Shown: positions 34,599 through 53,151 of the stretch, piece by piece
Position numbering within the stretch: position 1 is the first letter of the stretch
Layout of the letters: each line of letters begins with the position of its first letter
The notes under the pieces: model-generated
Database searches by the model: none
What the model saw: only the letters and a program-made list of their open reading frames with translations
What the model was told of the DNA's origin: nothing
Position numbers and translations under genes: made by a program
From: Artocarpus heterophyllus
Lineage: Eukaryota > Streptophyta > Magnoliopsida > Rosales > Moraceae
Length of the DNA: 64,000 bases
Direction of reading: 5' to 3'
Assembly (NCBI GenBank): GCA_025403435.1
Contig: CM046333.1
Location: 36,539,521-36,603,520, forward strand

Positions 34599-37120
34599 GG
34601 GTTGTAAGCTTCTTTGCATCCTTTACCAATTGAAATTGCAGTGTGATGGCACGATTTGGTAAGTTGTGGTGTATCATTTAAAATGTCAAGTCCCTTAGAT
34701 TTGATTTGTGGTTTTCTTCCGTGTATTTCTGCAGCTAAACTATTAGTGATGTGCCTGTTAAATTTTTACGTATATTCAGAAACCTATAGACGTTGTTTGG
34801 ATTGTATTTTGTGGATTCAATCTAGGCAGCATCTTCATTTCCTTGTTTTCAGCTTTTCCATTATTCTTTTTATATATGACGGCCTTGTTATGTCTTCTAG
34901 GTATCAGTTGAGTGACATGCAAATGTCATAATTCTATGAGAGGGATTGGTAATTGGATGGAATTGAGTGGCATTTTAGTGTGACATATCATCAATCGTTG
35001 TGCTATTGAAGAAGAGGCAACGCCACACACGGTATGGTATACTTTTCATTCTAAGATGAGGACTGATTGATGTGTATTTCAACTTGGATTGCCATGATGT
35101 ACAAGAGTTGTTTCCTTTTCCTTTTTTAAATTTCTTGTGCATTTTTGTTATGCCTTTGTGATTGCTCAAATTGAAAAATTGAGATCTGATATAATGCAAA
35201 GTTCTTCAAAAAGTGAAATTAAGGTTTAGAAGTGCTTTTAATTGATGACGTATCTATGAACCTAAGGTTTAGAAGTTCTTTGTGCAGATGTATGAGCGGC
35301 TTGGAGGTCGGGAGTAGTTTTAGTTACCAGTTAGTATTCATTTACAGAAATATAGTTGTGTGAAACCCTTATTTGAATGTTATGGGATAATTCATTTTTA
35401 TATGGTTCTTATTGATACTACCTTGAATGTGGAGAAAAATTTGTGCAACCCATTTTTATATGGTAATTTTCGATTTATGTTCTGTTTGTTTCAACTTTTG
35501 GTTTTTCCATCTGATGTCTTGCCTTCGATGTATGTTTAATAAAACAGGGTAATGTATTTGCTTTTCATATTCGTAGTATATTTACAGTTCTGAAGATAAA
35601 TTGTTTCTCGTTTTGCAACAGGGACCAAATTGTGCAATTAGCTTGCGTTTTACAAATATGCTTAATTTTGTGTTTCATTTTCATACCCTTTAGTCTCCAC
35701 TTTCTTGTTTCTCTTTGTTTTATTAGCTTTCTAGGTGTGTTTGGGAAATCAGTTGGAACTTAAAGTTAAAGTTTAAATACTGTAGTATATAAGAGGTTTA
35801 TACTATAACAAACTACTATAGTATATGAGAGTTTTACACTGTAGTAAGTTGGAACTTGCTTTTTAAACAAAGCATATTTTAATTTTTGTTACCTTGTGTA
35901 ATTTAAATGGAAGAAGATTAAATAGAGGCCAACAATGGAGATTTCATAAGCTTTGAATTAGCCAGCCTAACTTTACACAATGGAAATTAATTTAGCAGTG
36001 TTGCTGCAGTCAATTATGTCTCGGAAATCAAGCGATCATAAAGGTGAAATCTCCTGTTTAGAACACAAGTGGCAAAGTAAAGAGTAAATCGTACTGTTGT
36101 ATTTTAAACTATTTATTTTTTATATAATACACGTTGAGTTTTTAATCTTAGTAAAATGTATTTTGAATTTTGAAATCGTTGACAATTAAGATTCAATAGT
36201 TATTTTTTATTTTCATTCAATATTATTTTTAAGGTGTTGAGGTTCAATAATTCTCGTCAAATGTTGAGCTTTACTTTTAAAAAGACTCGCGTGTTAATTT
36301 TGTGATCAAAATCGCCTATGTTTTTTAATGTTTGTTAGTTATTGGATTTTAATTGTCAATTATTTCAAAGATTATGATATATTTTGTTAAGATTGGAAGT
36401 AAAGGGTGTATTATGCAAAAAAAAAAACAAATAGTTTGAGATATAATAGTATAATTTACTCCAAAGAAAGAAAGAAAACGAGTTGCAAAATGCCATCTTT
36501 CCGTTTTTATAATTTGGGAAAGCTTCCTTTTTGCTAGTTACAGAACATGATTCAGTATTTTGGGTATAACTCTCGCTCCAGAAGGCGGATTGACGCAATT
36601 CCGGTGGCTGTATATAAAGTTACTTTAGAGGACCACAAGTCTTACGTTGACGACCGTCCCACAAAAAAAAAAAATAAAATTGGAGATCAAGGGGAAAGCA
36701 AAAGGGCAAGTTACAGGGCTGAGTGGAGGCAACATTCTATAATCGATTAAAATGAAACAATGAAAAAAGGACCCAAAAAAAAAAAAAAGCTACCTAAATA
36801 TACATCGCAAAAAAAAAAAAAAAAGAGCAAAAAATACAAATTTTTAAGAATTTTGGTTTGAACTAATTGGTGTAAAGTACTAGTAATGGAAAGTTTTATA
36901 CAATAGTTTATTTTTGTTTTACATTGGTTAAGCTCAATCCAAATAGGTTGAACTAATTCTCCAAGCACATGATAAGGGTTGATTTAGAAACCAGAATAAA
37001 ATCATAAGGAGATTTTTCAGTTTAGTTTATTGTGCTGGATAAGGTAAGTTTCATGTGAGATGGGAATACACTTTAATGACCAGTATATTTGTTAATTGAG
37101 AATAGTAGCGTTTAATGAAT
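34599..37120. other. intergenic DNA right of the copia element
   Basis: 34599-35700 is the original continuation of the kinase 3' flank. It is T-rich but has no exon I can support. A MITE-like unit sits at about 35737-35880. Another weak one is at 36835-36970. A short GC-richer stretch at 36540-36740 is not recognised. Confidence 0.5.
35737..35880. mobile_element. MITE-like unit with CTGTAG/AGAGTTTTACACTGTAG core
   Basis: It starts GTGTGTTTGG and carries TACTGTAGTATATAAGAGG, then ATGAGAGTTTTACACTGTAG. It ends near TTTTTAAACAAAGCA. The layout matches the clearer copies at 53152-53328 and 50337-50490. Target duplication is not clear. Confidence 0.5.
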
Positions 37121-37311
37121 TCTTGAAAAAAAATACCTAAGATACTCTGTATTTTGCCTTAATATTACTTTGTCCCTTTTATTATTAAAATATCTAAAGC
37201 ATATTTTATTTTTGTCTAAATATCACTTTTGCCCTCTTATTATTAAAACGTCTAAAACACTCATTGTGTTTTGCTTAAATACTACTTTTGTCCCTCTTTT
37301 TATTAAGGATT

Positions 37312-38146
37312 ATTAACACTAATAGTCTCTAAATTTTAAGGTCTCTTTACTTTGTTCTTTGAACTTTAAAAATCATCACTTTACTTCTTGAACTTTCAAA
37401 ACTTCATATTTTGCCCATTGAATTTTGAAATTTCAAAACTTTACATTTTGCCCCTTGAATTTTGAAAGTCATCGCTGTCTTTGTTTCAAAGCTCCTCATT
37501 TTGTTTCTCATTTTCTAATTTTTCAATCAAATAGATAAAATTAAACTCACGTGATCTACATATGGGTCATCAATGAGGGTAAAAATGAGATTTTTTTTTA
37601 CTCTCAGGTTTTGTTTTATGTTTACACTCTCATTTAATATTTTTTATTTGCTCTCATTTAAGAAAGGGTCTTTATGCATATTTCTTATCAATATTGTTTC
37701 CTAAAATTTCCTCATCTTTAATGCAGAACTCATCTTTTTTTTGTATTTAAATTTAAATATCGGCGAACAATATTGACTTATTAAGTGCGTTACGCATTAA
37801 AAATTAGAAGAAATATGCAAGCAAAAAAAAAAAAAAAAGGCATCAGGTGAGAGTGTAAACGTAAAACAAAATTTAAAAGTGATAAAATCATATTTTTATC
37901 CTTATAGGTGACCTATGTGTGAATCATCTAGGCTTAGTTCTATCTATTTGAATGAAAAATTAAAGATTTAGAAGACAAAATGAAAAGCTTTGAAAGATAG
38001 GAGTAAAATAGTAATATAAAAATTCAAGGGCAAAGTGAGGAGTTTTGAAATTTTAGGGGTTAAAGTGGTGATTTTTTAAGTTCAGGGAGTAAAGTGAGGG
38101 AGATCCATTTAGGGGCTATTAGTGTTAATAACCTTATTATTAAAAT
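37312..38146. mobile_element. nested ~835-bp long-TIR element
   Basis: Arms of about 300 bp pair: TTATTAACACTAATAG (from 37312) with CTATTAGTGTTAATAA (to 38146). The pairing runs inward through CTTTACT, CAAAACT and TACACTCTCA blocks to about 37650/37845. There is no ORF. The flanks TTTTTATTAA and TTATTATTAA could be a decayed 9-10-bp duplication, the Mutator size. It interrupts the ~60-bp repeat array of the outer element, so it is the younger insertion. Confidence 0.65.
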
Positions 38147-38269
38147 GTGCAAAACATCCAATTGTTTTTAAAATCATACTTTAAATACCCTTTAAAATAA
38201 TTAATTTTTTAAAATTCCAAGAGTATCCTTCTTAATATATATTAAATATAATTTTAAATATAACTTGTA

Positions 38270-38392
38270 AAGGATGCAATAGAAATAGCAGCAATAACAC
38301 CTGCAACTGATGCAATAACTGTGACAACCGCACTTGCAATGTCAGCAACAAATGCAACTCCAACTGGAACTGCGATAGCAGCGATAAATGTT
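38270..38392. other. GC-richer open segment inside the foldback element, origin unknown
   Basis: About 120 bp with repeated GCAAC(T/A) and GCAATA words stands out from the AT-rich surroundings. It is open on both strands. The minus-strand reading is rich in Ala, Val, Ile and Gly (for example AAIAVPVGVAFVADIASAV) and would be hydrophobic. It may be host sequence captured by the element or a simple degenerate repeat. No family is recognised. Confidence 0.35.
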
Positions 38393-39025
38393 ATATTAGT
38401 TTTTTTTTTCTTTTTTCCTTTCTAATGAAGTATTAATTTGTTATGTTTAGTTGATGTTCATGTCCATTATAAATATTATTACCATTTTATCTACATGCAT
38501 ATTTTTTGTCTTCGTAGAAGATAATTGAGAGGCTATTTTGTGCACGTATGTAGGTTTCCTGACGAGTTTTTTCATTTTTAATTAAACTTTTCAAAAGACT
38601 AAAATTATTTTTCCTAATCTTTATGAAATACATTTTAAAACATTAATAAACTAAAATACTAAATAAAATCAATCTTAAAAAGTTAGAAACTCCAAAGATA
38701 ATTAAAATATTTACTTAATAAAATATTTATTTAAACATTTTAAATTACCTTTTTTTTTAATTTGTAAGTCAAGTTATATTTATAATAACACTTAATATAT
38801 ATTAGAAAGTATAATCTAAGATTTTTTTTAAAAATTAATTGCTTTAGGTGGCATTGAGTATGATTTTGAAAACACAAGAAGTGTTTTAGGTATTTTAATA
38901 ATATGAGGGGTGAAAATAGTATTTAGGCAAAACACAAGGGGTATTTTGGGTATTTTAATAATAAGAGGGGCAAAAGTGGTATTTAAGCAAAATACATAGG
39001 GTGTTTTGAGTATTTTTCTTGGATT

Positions 39026-42000
39026 CTTCAATATGGTGGTTTGATTTTTTTCTTAAACAAAAAAAAATTTGAAATACCATATTTTGAACCAATGAGAAAA
39101 ACAGATTGTTTGAAATAGAAAGTTTGAAGAGTGTGGTTTAAAAAATATGTTCAAAATTTAAAAAACTAGGGGGAGGTATTTTTGAATTTAGGAAGAAAAT
39201 TGAGTTGAAAATGTTAAACCATGGTTTAAAATGAGTTTTAGTTTTTGGTTGTCAAACACTAGTTTAAACGAGAATTTTGGTTCAAACCATGTGAACCTAT
39301 CAACCAAATGGGTAGTAGTTTCAATTCACATAGGAATATAGAGAGTTAGCCTCTCAAGATGTTTTTGTTGTGGATTCTCGACTATCAGTTAGTATAATAA
39401 ATTTGATTAATAAGATATATAAGAATCAGCTTGGATTAGTTATAGTGAAATTAGAAACACTTAAGTTTAGTTTATTGAGGTGGCGTTAGGTTTGCGGGTT
39501 TAGGTTGTTTGAAACCATGGGTCTCTTTTAATAAACAAAATAAAACAAAGATTTAAAATAACGATTGTTTTGATCTATGATGGTTTAAAGTGATAAAGCC
39601 TCCAATTTGAGAACTTTACACCTCATAGATTCTCATAGTTTGAAAGTTTATTTTCAAACCTTCCAAACCTATGACTATATTTCTTGTTTCCTCATAATTT
39701 TCACACTATACAAACATCATATATTTGATGTGATGTTTTATTCTCTGTTCAAAGCTTTACGTTTCACAAGCTAGTTTACAACCACTGTTAAAACCATATA
39801 GGTTTAAAGCCATCACTTTAAACCACAAAGTTTAAAACCACACTAATTGGAATATGTTTGATTATGCATTTGTTTTGTTTAAATTTTAGTTTATATTTTT
39901 ACTTTCCTCAATATAAACTTCTTTAAAATTATTCAAATAAAATTAGAGGAATGTTAATTGCGATATTTTGTATCAATCATAGTTCTCTAGGGAACAACTA
40001 GACATAATATAGTCGAGCTATTCAGGAGGACTACATAGAATTTTTTTGTTTTGTTTTTGATTTTTTTTCCCCAAATACTTCTTGAGTTAGAGACATAAAC
40101 GTGCTTACCAAACCTCTATAAAGTTTTGATAAAAAGAAAGTATTTGAAGAAGAGATGAATGGTAATCTTCTGAATGTTGATCCATAGATTGAATTCTAAA
40201 TTTACTTGGAAGTAAATACTTAAGTAAGCTATGAAGCTTACGCTCTGTAGCGTTTTGATAAAAACTAAAACTGAAGCAAAGCAAAACTAGATAAAGATGA
40301 GAGGATGTCAAGTCATAATTTCGCCAAAAAAAAAAAAAAAAAGTTCTATGAATGGGGGTCATTTGAGGATGTTACAAAATCCTTAATTTTTGTTGTACTT
40401 TTAAAGATAAAAATAAACAAGAACAAATAAATGTTTATTTTTGTACAATTAATGCTTTTTAATTATAATATAACAAAACAATGTTAATAGTTTATAGTAA
40501 GATCTCTTTTCTTGGTTAAGGTTGAAAGCACACATGTGGACCTTATAAAATTTACTTTGAATAAAAAACGTAAGCTATCAATAGTTTTATTTTAGACCTT
40601 AAATGTTAATATGGAGATCAAATATCAGTTTTGTAAAATTACAAATTAAGTAAATAAGAAAGTTAACAGTTACTATAACAATCCAACCCAATAATGAATA
40701 TAATATATAAATCAGTTTGGATTTGATAAAATTTATGGTTTTTGGGAGAAACAAATATTATCATAACATATGTCCTAGTTCTTGAAGACATTCGTAATTA
40801 AGTAATTAACTAAGCGTAGAATGCAAAGGATCTCGGGACAATCCCGATAACATATTAAAGAAAAAACATACCAAACTTCGTTTCTACTTTGATCTCTAAG
40901 ATCTAATATATCTCTCTTTTTCCACTATAACTAGGTTGAAAATAGGGAGAGCTTTTACAATTTATTACATTGTCGTGTTTTATTGAGATTGGAAAGGGCC
41001 TTTTCATTTGTTTAGGAGAGGTCATAGGCTTGGTGTTTATGGTAGTAATGACCATGAATTTTTTAATGGCTGACATACACTTCCTCTACAAGCGGGGGCA
41101 TGCTCTTCATATGAATCAAGGCCGTCTAATACGTCGTCAAAGGTAATATTGGTTGGGCTTGATTTTTATTTTATTTTTTTTTTTGTCACGAAAAGCTTTT
41201 AGTTGTTTCATGCGACGTTCATAGATGTGTTTGGAGACCCATGTGAGATGGATGATGATGAGCTTCTTGTTGAGAAGGAGAATCCAAACACTCGTGACTT
41301 CACCATCCATTGTTCCCAGAACTGCCACCACCTCCTATTCTGCCGACTTTGTCAATGATTTTCACGATTCTCACACTACGAAAAATCTTCCAATGACTCT
41401 TCTGCATTCCACCAAAGCGTTGTCAATATTTGTGTCAAGACTACAACATAGACAAATTGTTCAATTCATCCTCCAATTTAGCTCCCCTTATTAGCATAGG
41501 CATAAGTTAAGTGATCATGGAACGAGAGACTAGTGTGACTCTTTTCCAAGAAGCTGCCCCGAAGTTATACAACAAATGGTGAAGGGTACGTAAATTGTCA
41601 AGATAAATAATTAAATATTTAATTTTTTTTATCACTAAAAAGTGATATGAAAAACCATATCATCAACACTCCTCATTGTAAGAAGATAATCTTCTTGCAT
41701 GCGTATATTTATTAGGGTTTAATTTCTTCACAAGCTGACACTTTCTTCCAATCGTAGACTGTATTCTATATTCTCTTCTAATAACGTTTTGCAAGTTCAC
41801 ACCTTTGAGACGCTTCATTTCGAATGACTTATGGGTGATGTATTTCAAAGTCAAATAGATGCAACTCCACTAGATGATTGAATTTGAAAGTTGAAGAAAG
41901 CACGACATGCTCATATCAAAAAATATTTTTAAGACTAAATTGCTTACTTTTTTTTTTCCTCTTGAAAGATGGAGAAACCATGTTTCTATGTCTTCCTTGG

Positions 42001-44477
42001 ACAGCAAATGCTCATGAGCAAGCTGGAAAGTGGCTATGTCTTCTTAGTGTAGCAGCAATAAATTGTCTCTTATGTGTCTCAACCTCTCATTGTCAAGCAA
42101 GGGTAATGTCCAACTAGTGAGGATTAGGTGAGTCATGTGTGCCCACTTGTAGCTTCATGTTGTTGAGAGCATAAAGGTTTGCACCATTAACTCAAATGGC
42201 AACGTCTCTAATACATGGTGAGTAAAAAAAGACGGAGAATGACTAATAAGAAGCATCATAAAAGTTGTTGAAGATCAGAGATGCTGGTTCATGTACACTC
42301 TATAAAAATTTAGACAATATACCCTTAATGAGTGATAATGGGTTATAGCAAAATGGTGTGTAGTCGTATGGTAAATAAATTTTTTCAAAGTCCCTTTTTG
42401 AAAATAATCTTAAAGCTTTTGCTTCTTTGATAAATTTGTGGCATAGTGAAGTCATAGAAAAAATGCAACATGTATACTGCACTCTTGTCTTTCCTCAAGT
42501 ACAAGTTTTAATTGCTCAATTATATGACAGAGTTTAAGAGAAATTCCTAGCAAAAACTTAAAAGATATTTATCTTTTTAAATCTTATATTTAGTATATAC
42601 AAAAATTATACATTTGGTTTTTTATCTCATCGAATATACATCTTTAGATTAGATCTGGTACATAAATATGTACCTTACTTAGTTCAATAACTGATTTTGA
42701 CTTTTAAAATGTTCAAATTATCTTTTAGTAAAACAGAAAAAGAAAAACTAAAACAATAAAAAAATAAAAAGAAAATAAAAGCAGAAACACATAAAAAAAA
42801 CCCATTTTTGAGGATATTTCAAACATTTTTTAGGTCAAATCCTGTAGTTTAAATAAATTTTTAAAGTTTTCTTATATTTTCTATTTGAGGATATTTTGAG
42901 CAATTTTTTAGTCAAAATTGAAGGTTGGCCATGAACAAGTTTAAAGTTGTGTATTAAATCTAATATGAAGGTATACATTTGATTAGATAAAAAAGAATGT
43001 ATCTTATTTGAATAAATCTAAAACACAAGGTATAAAAAGTAAATTACCCAAACTTAAATAGATAAAGAATTTCATGGAAAATAAAATAATTATAACATTG
43101 TTCAAGTTAGGTTTTGGTAAAAACTAACTTTTATTCTTGCTACACAACCAAACCTTGTCTCAGCTCGACAAGATTTCACTATAACTTGCCTTTTATATTT
43201 TTCACAATGACCCTCCCAAGAACAACAAAAAGGTTCTACTAGTTATCTTCCTCTATATATATATATATATATCTTTATGCACTTTACTTCTTCGAATATT
43301 GAAGCCTACTTTGCGAGCATAACAATTGTAAAAATTATAAGCCTCTTCTTCTGTTTCGAATTCCATGTCAACTTTTAGAATCGCCTCGTTACAAATTGTT
43401 TAATCAATTCTATAATGCTTTTACTCTTAAAATTTTTTTTCTTCAAAATTCAATTTTCTACTAGATTGAAATTCTTCCTCTAAGAAATCATTATTGTTTT
43501 CCGTAGTCTTTATTTAACAGATGTAACATATTCCGATATGAAAGCGTGTAATATCATACTTGATATATATTTATAAAATAAAATGAGAAATTAAAAATAA
43601 AAATTCATATGAAAAATTGTAATTCGTTAAGTATCTATTCACTTGCAAAAGAAGACAAATACACAGATCATAAATTTATAAAAAAAAATAAAAAATTAAA
43701 AGTAGAAATTCACTTGAATAAAGACCGATTCACAAACGTTACAGCTTATATGTCAAATTGCATAGACATGTGCCGAATTTTTATTAAAAAGGTATAAGTC
43801 AATAGTTATTGATAATCTTGAATGGAGGAATATTATGTCCTTTCTCAATATTATATCCCCACCAAAACGCAATTGATGAAAAAAGAAGAAAACTATTAAG
43901 GTTTCAGCTTTATTTTTTCTTAAAAAAATGTTTATAATTATGCATTAAGTTTTTTTATAGAGCAGTACCAGAATAACTAGTGGAGTCTATTTGCAATTTG
44001 TGAACTAGAGATGATGGTAGCCGAATGACTTGCAGGCGATGTAGTCTAAATTTTTTAGCTCTAATATTAGCTTTTATCATATAAAGATAACGAAGAAGAA
44101 TAGAAAAGGAGAGTAAAAAACGATAGTTATAAGATGATGTTAAAGTGAAATCTGAGAGTGAATTGATGATATAATATTTTTAATTAAGGTAGCACAATAT
44201 TATTGAGGGACGGAAATAGGAACATATAAATAGGACATAAAAGTCGGATCCCACTGACAGCAGACAAATTGCAATGGAATGGGGCAAGGTGGGGTCAGGG
44301 CAGGTATGCTTCCCCAACCCCATACACATTTGAACTCAAGCATAACATTGCCAACAGTTTTGAAAAACAATTAGCAAATAAAAGATGTTGTTCTTGATAG
44401 AAAATTTTGGTGAAGTGCTTCATAGAATTTATGGAAGTTTTGTGAAAGATAGTTTCTTATGCATTTCAACATTGAAT
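39026..44477. other. intergenic DNA, no gene seen
   Basis: The stretch is AT-rich with short open frames only. A weak MITE-like stretch is near 39110-39330. A TCGGGA-CAA-TCCCGA mini-hairpin is near 40845. The stretch 40860-42500 has slightly higher GC and scattered coding-like words, perhaps a decayed retroelement, but I cannot align it to a domain. A TA run is at about 43253-43271. Confidence 0.45.
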
Positions 44478-44483
44478 TTTATT
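44478..44483 (-). terminator. poly(A) signal of the malic enzyme gene
   Basis: AATAAA on the minus strand (TTTATT on the plus strand) lies about 172 nt past the stop codon, a normal 3' UTR length for this family. Confidence 0.6.
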
Positions 44484-44654
44484 AAATATCAAAATTCCTC
44501 GCATGGAATCAGAACAAAATAGTGCAAAAGGTGGACTAAAAAAAAAGAATAGAAGTTCTGATGGCAATGCCATGAACAAATGGTTTAGTACTTTAGCTCA
44601 GCAGAGGACCACAAAGGCATAGCCATTTAAGAAGAAAGCTATAGCAGGGGGACT

Positions 44655-49518
<4,864 letters not shown>

Positions 49519-51605
49519 CTTCTCCTCCTTGATCAATGTACTTCTTCTTCTTCTTCTCTACAGTAGCAATGCTCAGACCCCACTTCGCTTCTGCAAATAA
49601 ACACAAAGAAGATGACCAACAAAGTAAGAGAGGAAATAAAAGCAGTTTTATGGAAAAACAAAAACAAATGCTTCTCTTTTATAGACAACTCTTTGTAAAA
49701 GGCCTTAAAAAAAGGAAAAAACTTTGTCAAAGATGAGACCATTGAATGCCCACGTGTGCAATCTCGTTGAAGGAATGTGAAATTTGGGAAACTTTTCTTT
49801 TTTTTGCTTTTTTTTCTTTTTTCTTAAATGATGATGGCGTTACCAGAGTTTACAAATGATAATTATTAGTAGTATTTGGTAAGAAAAACAATAATTATTA
49901 TTTGTTGTATAATTGCGTACCATAAAGTTTTCTGGCTTGAGCAAGATCATGTTGGAGGAACGTGGAAGGCAGGCTCACGTTATACTATGTTTTACGCGTT
50001 GTCGGGTAGACGATTTATATAAAATATGAAATGCGTTGTATTGAAATTTAAGGAAGAAAATAAAAGAAATAAATTAGAATATGGATCTTTTTATAGGATG
50101 ACCTCAGTCCTCAGTGCATGTTTTCCACTAAAGGATTTGGAAAAAAAATCTGAAGAAAATAAAAGAAATAAATTAGAATACGGATCTTTTTATGGTATGC
50201 CGTGCATGTTTTCCACTAATAAAACTAATATATTAAAATATGTGAAAATTTTATACTGTTTTAAATTTTAAAAGCAATAATAGTTGTAATTTATTAGTTC
50301 TAAGTGGTTAAACAATTTCAGTTTCTAATACATTTATATTGTGTTTGGCAAAAGTGGTTCGCACCATTTTTTCTGTTTATATAAACATTGTAAAGCTTTC
50401 ACATGATACAACAATAAAAAAAAATTACTACAGTATAAAGTTCTCACATGCTATAGTAAAAACGGTTCTAACCACCCTTTTAATAGTTGAAAAATAGAGG
50501 GCCAATAATAAATTATATTTCAAAGGAAAAGCCTAGTTGTAAAAGTCTCCAATAAATATGATTATATATAGAGAGGAGTTGTAATTTTTTAGATTCCATA
50601 TAAACATGTATTACAAATCAAAATTGAGTAAGTTCTCAATTGATTTTATATAATAAAATAAAGAATTTTCAGCATTGTTGTCCCTTAAATTTATCGTACA
50701 TTAGCAGTTTGTTCTTTAAGATTTTAATTTTGACAATTTACACCTTAAATTTATAAATTTATTGCAAATAATCCCTATTGATGGTGTTGTTAGTTCTTTT
50801 GACACAAATTGACATGTGACTTTTACATAAGTCGTTAATTAAGAGTATGTAAAGTCCTTTGTTTTGAATGCTAACCCAAATTTATTTTTAAGACTAAGTT
50901 AACTAAAAATTTTCTAGTTTAATAAAACCTAATTAAAGATATCAATCACAATAGATATGGTTTAGAAATATAAATAACCATTCACGCCATTAATCAATTA
51001 TTCATGTGCAAATTACATTTTTATATTAGGAAAAAAAAGTAACATCGCAATCAATGGAGTGATTTGCTATAAATTTACAAACTGAGGTGTAATTTATCAA
51101 AATTAAAAATTTAAAAGTAAATTGCTAATATGTGATAAGTTTAGAATCAACAAAGCAAAAAAATTCCTGAAATAAAAGTTAACATTGTTAAAATTAGTTA
51201 TTTAAATAAACTTTCCCTAATATTATTTGCTTTCATAACTTCTTTTAATTGAAGAGTAAAGCATTTACTTTTTCCTTCGAAAAGAATAACTTGTATAAAA
51301 TTCATCATTTGAAATTGAGGAAATTTCTGTAGCTGAAAAAAGAAAGAATATGTTTTTCTAAAAAAAAAAAAAGGAAGGAAAGAATGAAGTTGTAGTGATG
51401 ATAATAATTTGTCCAATAATTTTTTTTAAATAATGTAAAATAGATTGTATTAGACGTTTTTTTACTCTTTTTTTTTTTTCATGAAAAGTGATTAATAATG
51501 TCTTCACACCTCTAGTTCACAACCATTTAATGATTTATTATGAGATACAGGTGAAACAAAAGGAAACATGACCTATGCTTTCGTCACCTAATATCCAAAA
51601 GAATC
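49519..51605. other. malic enzyme upstream region and intergenic DNA
   Basis: The leader contains CTT repeats (AAG on the coding strand) just before the ATG. A TTTGCAG acceptor-like site near 49589 suggests a possible leader intron. No TATA box is placed with confidence. A 50-bp-scale direct repeat containing AGAAATAAATTAGAATA occurs near 50059 and 50164. A MITE-like unit lies at 50337-50490. The rest is AT-rich. Confidence 0.5.
50337..50490. mobile_element. MITE-like unit
   Basis: It starts GTGTTTGGCAAAAGTGGTTC and ends ACGGTTCTAACCACCC, giving a partly inverted GTGGTT/AACCAC subterminal pair. Inside are GTAAAGCTTTCACATG and ACTACAGTATAAAGTTCTCA, the inverted forms of the shared core motif. 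Confidence 0.55.
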
Positions 51606-51608
51606 TAA

Positions 51609-51727
51609 GGGCCGTTTGGTTCGAGTATTTGAATAGAATATTTGAATAAAGATTTAAATTTTTGTGAGAGAAAATACTGTAGCAAAATGATTCAAACCTT
51701 GATTTGAATATCGAAACAAACGGGCCC
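51609..51727. mobile_element. Tourist-like (PIF/Harbinger) MITE, 119 bp, TAA target duplication
   Basis: The left end GGGCCGTTTGGTTCGA and the right end, reversed, GGGCCCGTTTGTTTCGA are terminal inverted repeats. Inner TATTTGAAT / ATTCAAAT pairs extend them. TAA flanks both sides (51606-51608 and 51728-51730). GGGCC(N)GTTTGG ends with a 3-bp TAA/TTA duplication are diagnostic for Tourist-like MITEs. Confidence 0.85.
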
Positions 51728-52011
51728 TAAGACTACGTTAGTTGAAAGTATATTCGACACGTCGATGAAGCATAATTTCATCCTTATCAGAACGATCTTT
51801 TGGGATATGAGACGACCCTAATACGGTCTTTCTTTACCATTATACCACCACCATTAGTGATATTGGATTATACATAAAAATGAACATGATTCATAACCAT
51901 ATCTCACCACAAATTGATCAATTGTTTATTTTAACTTTTAGAACTTAGAACTGGACGTGATATATAACTACCAAGTAATTACGAATTTTGGTACGGTGTT
52001 ACATCATTTTT

Positions 52012-52016
<5 letters not shown>

Positions 52017-52042
<26 letters not shown>
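52017..52042. repeat. TA microsatellite
   Basis: A 26-bp AT dinucleotide run. Similar runs are at about 46756-46776 (inside a malic enzyme intron), 48511-48522 and 52363-52383. Confidence 0.9.
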
Positions 52043-53151
52043 GGATCATCATATTACATTATCATTTGGTTCCATTGATGATTATGATTGGAAACGGCCC
52101 ATTACAAATGTAAACTATCATGTTATTTGTAAAGAATGGTCGTAATTAAATGTTTATAAAATTATATGTATTTGTCCATAGTAAATATTTTGAAGGGGAA
52201 TCAAAACAATGTTTAGATATTTTCTTTCTTTTTTTTTTTTTGTATGTATATTGAAACTCCTCTTGAAACATAGACGAACTAATAAATTTAACAATGCCCA
52301 AATTTCTTCTTCTTTTTAAATCCTAACAAGAGTGATAAGAAGACCTCGCAAAGACATGCATACATATATATATATATATATGTATATATTTAAATTTAAG
52401 GTGAAAAATTCAAAACTCTATTTTCTATTGTCGTTAGGTTATACCTGCGACCGTTTCTTATAAAAACATCCTAATTGTTAGCTTAATATTATAATTTGAG
52501 ACAGACCATGTTAACTATTGATGGAGTTTTGGAGCACGTCTACGATACGTCTTTTTAACGCAAAAAAGGCGTCATCAAAACTTTACTTTTCCTTTTCTTT
52601 TTTCATCTAGAATAATGTAAAGTCAAATTTAGACCTTCCAAGTTGGTAAGGTAGCATTGTTTGTGATCATGAAAGAATGCTTTGTAATATAAAATAAACT
52701 TTCCTTTTTAAGGGAGCATGAGACGGATTCGACGTCTTTTTTAATTATCATATGATTATTTAATTGAACATTTCCCGCAGTTGAAAATATATTAAATGTC
52801 GAGAAAATTAACATGAATTTATTATATTGAGATAATCCCTTCGGATAGGGCGTATCTAATCGATATGTTGTTATATTATAATAGCAACCAGCAAAATATG
52901 TAACGTGTCGCCGACAAACTCTTCTAAGAAGCCAGATTAATTATGAAAATCTTGTATCTTTGGCCATTAATTACATTTCTACACTATTTCGATATAACAC
53001 ACCAGTCATAAAACTATAAGCTTCGTTCTGATATGTAATATATATTTTAAACTAAGTCTTACTGTTTTGTTAATAGTAAGGTTAAAATCTATAGAGTTAA
53101 TAGAATTGCTCTATCTATTAACCACTCTGGGCTAGAATGTTACAAGATTTA

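Larger units (their letters stand above)
37130..39025. mobile_element. foldback / Mutator-like element with subterminal ~60-bp repeats
   Basis: The left end (about 37130-37300) and right end (about 38850-39020) are inverted copies. Both have three or so ~60-bp units containing TATTTTGCTTAAATAC, CTTTTGCCCCTCTTATTATT and AAAACAC blocks. The termini share AAAAATAC(C/T)(C/T)AA-type sequence. A second inverted-repeat element (37312-38146) is inserted in the left array, so the original element was about 1.06 kb. No transposase is visible; long, subrepeat-rich TIRs suggest a Mutator-like non-autonomous element. Confidence 0.6.
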
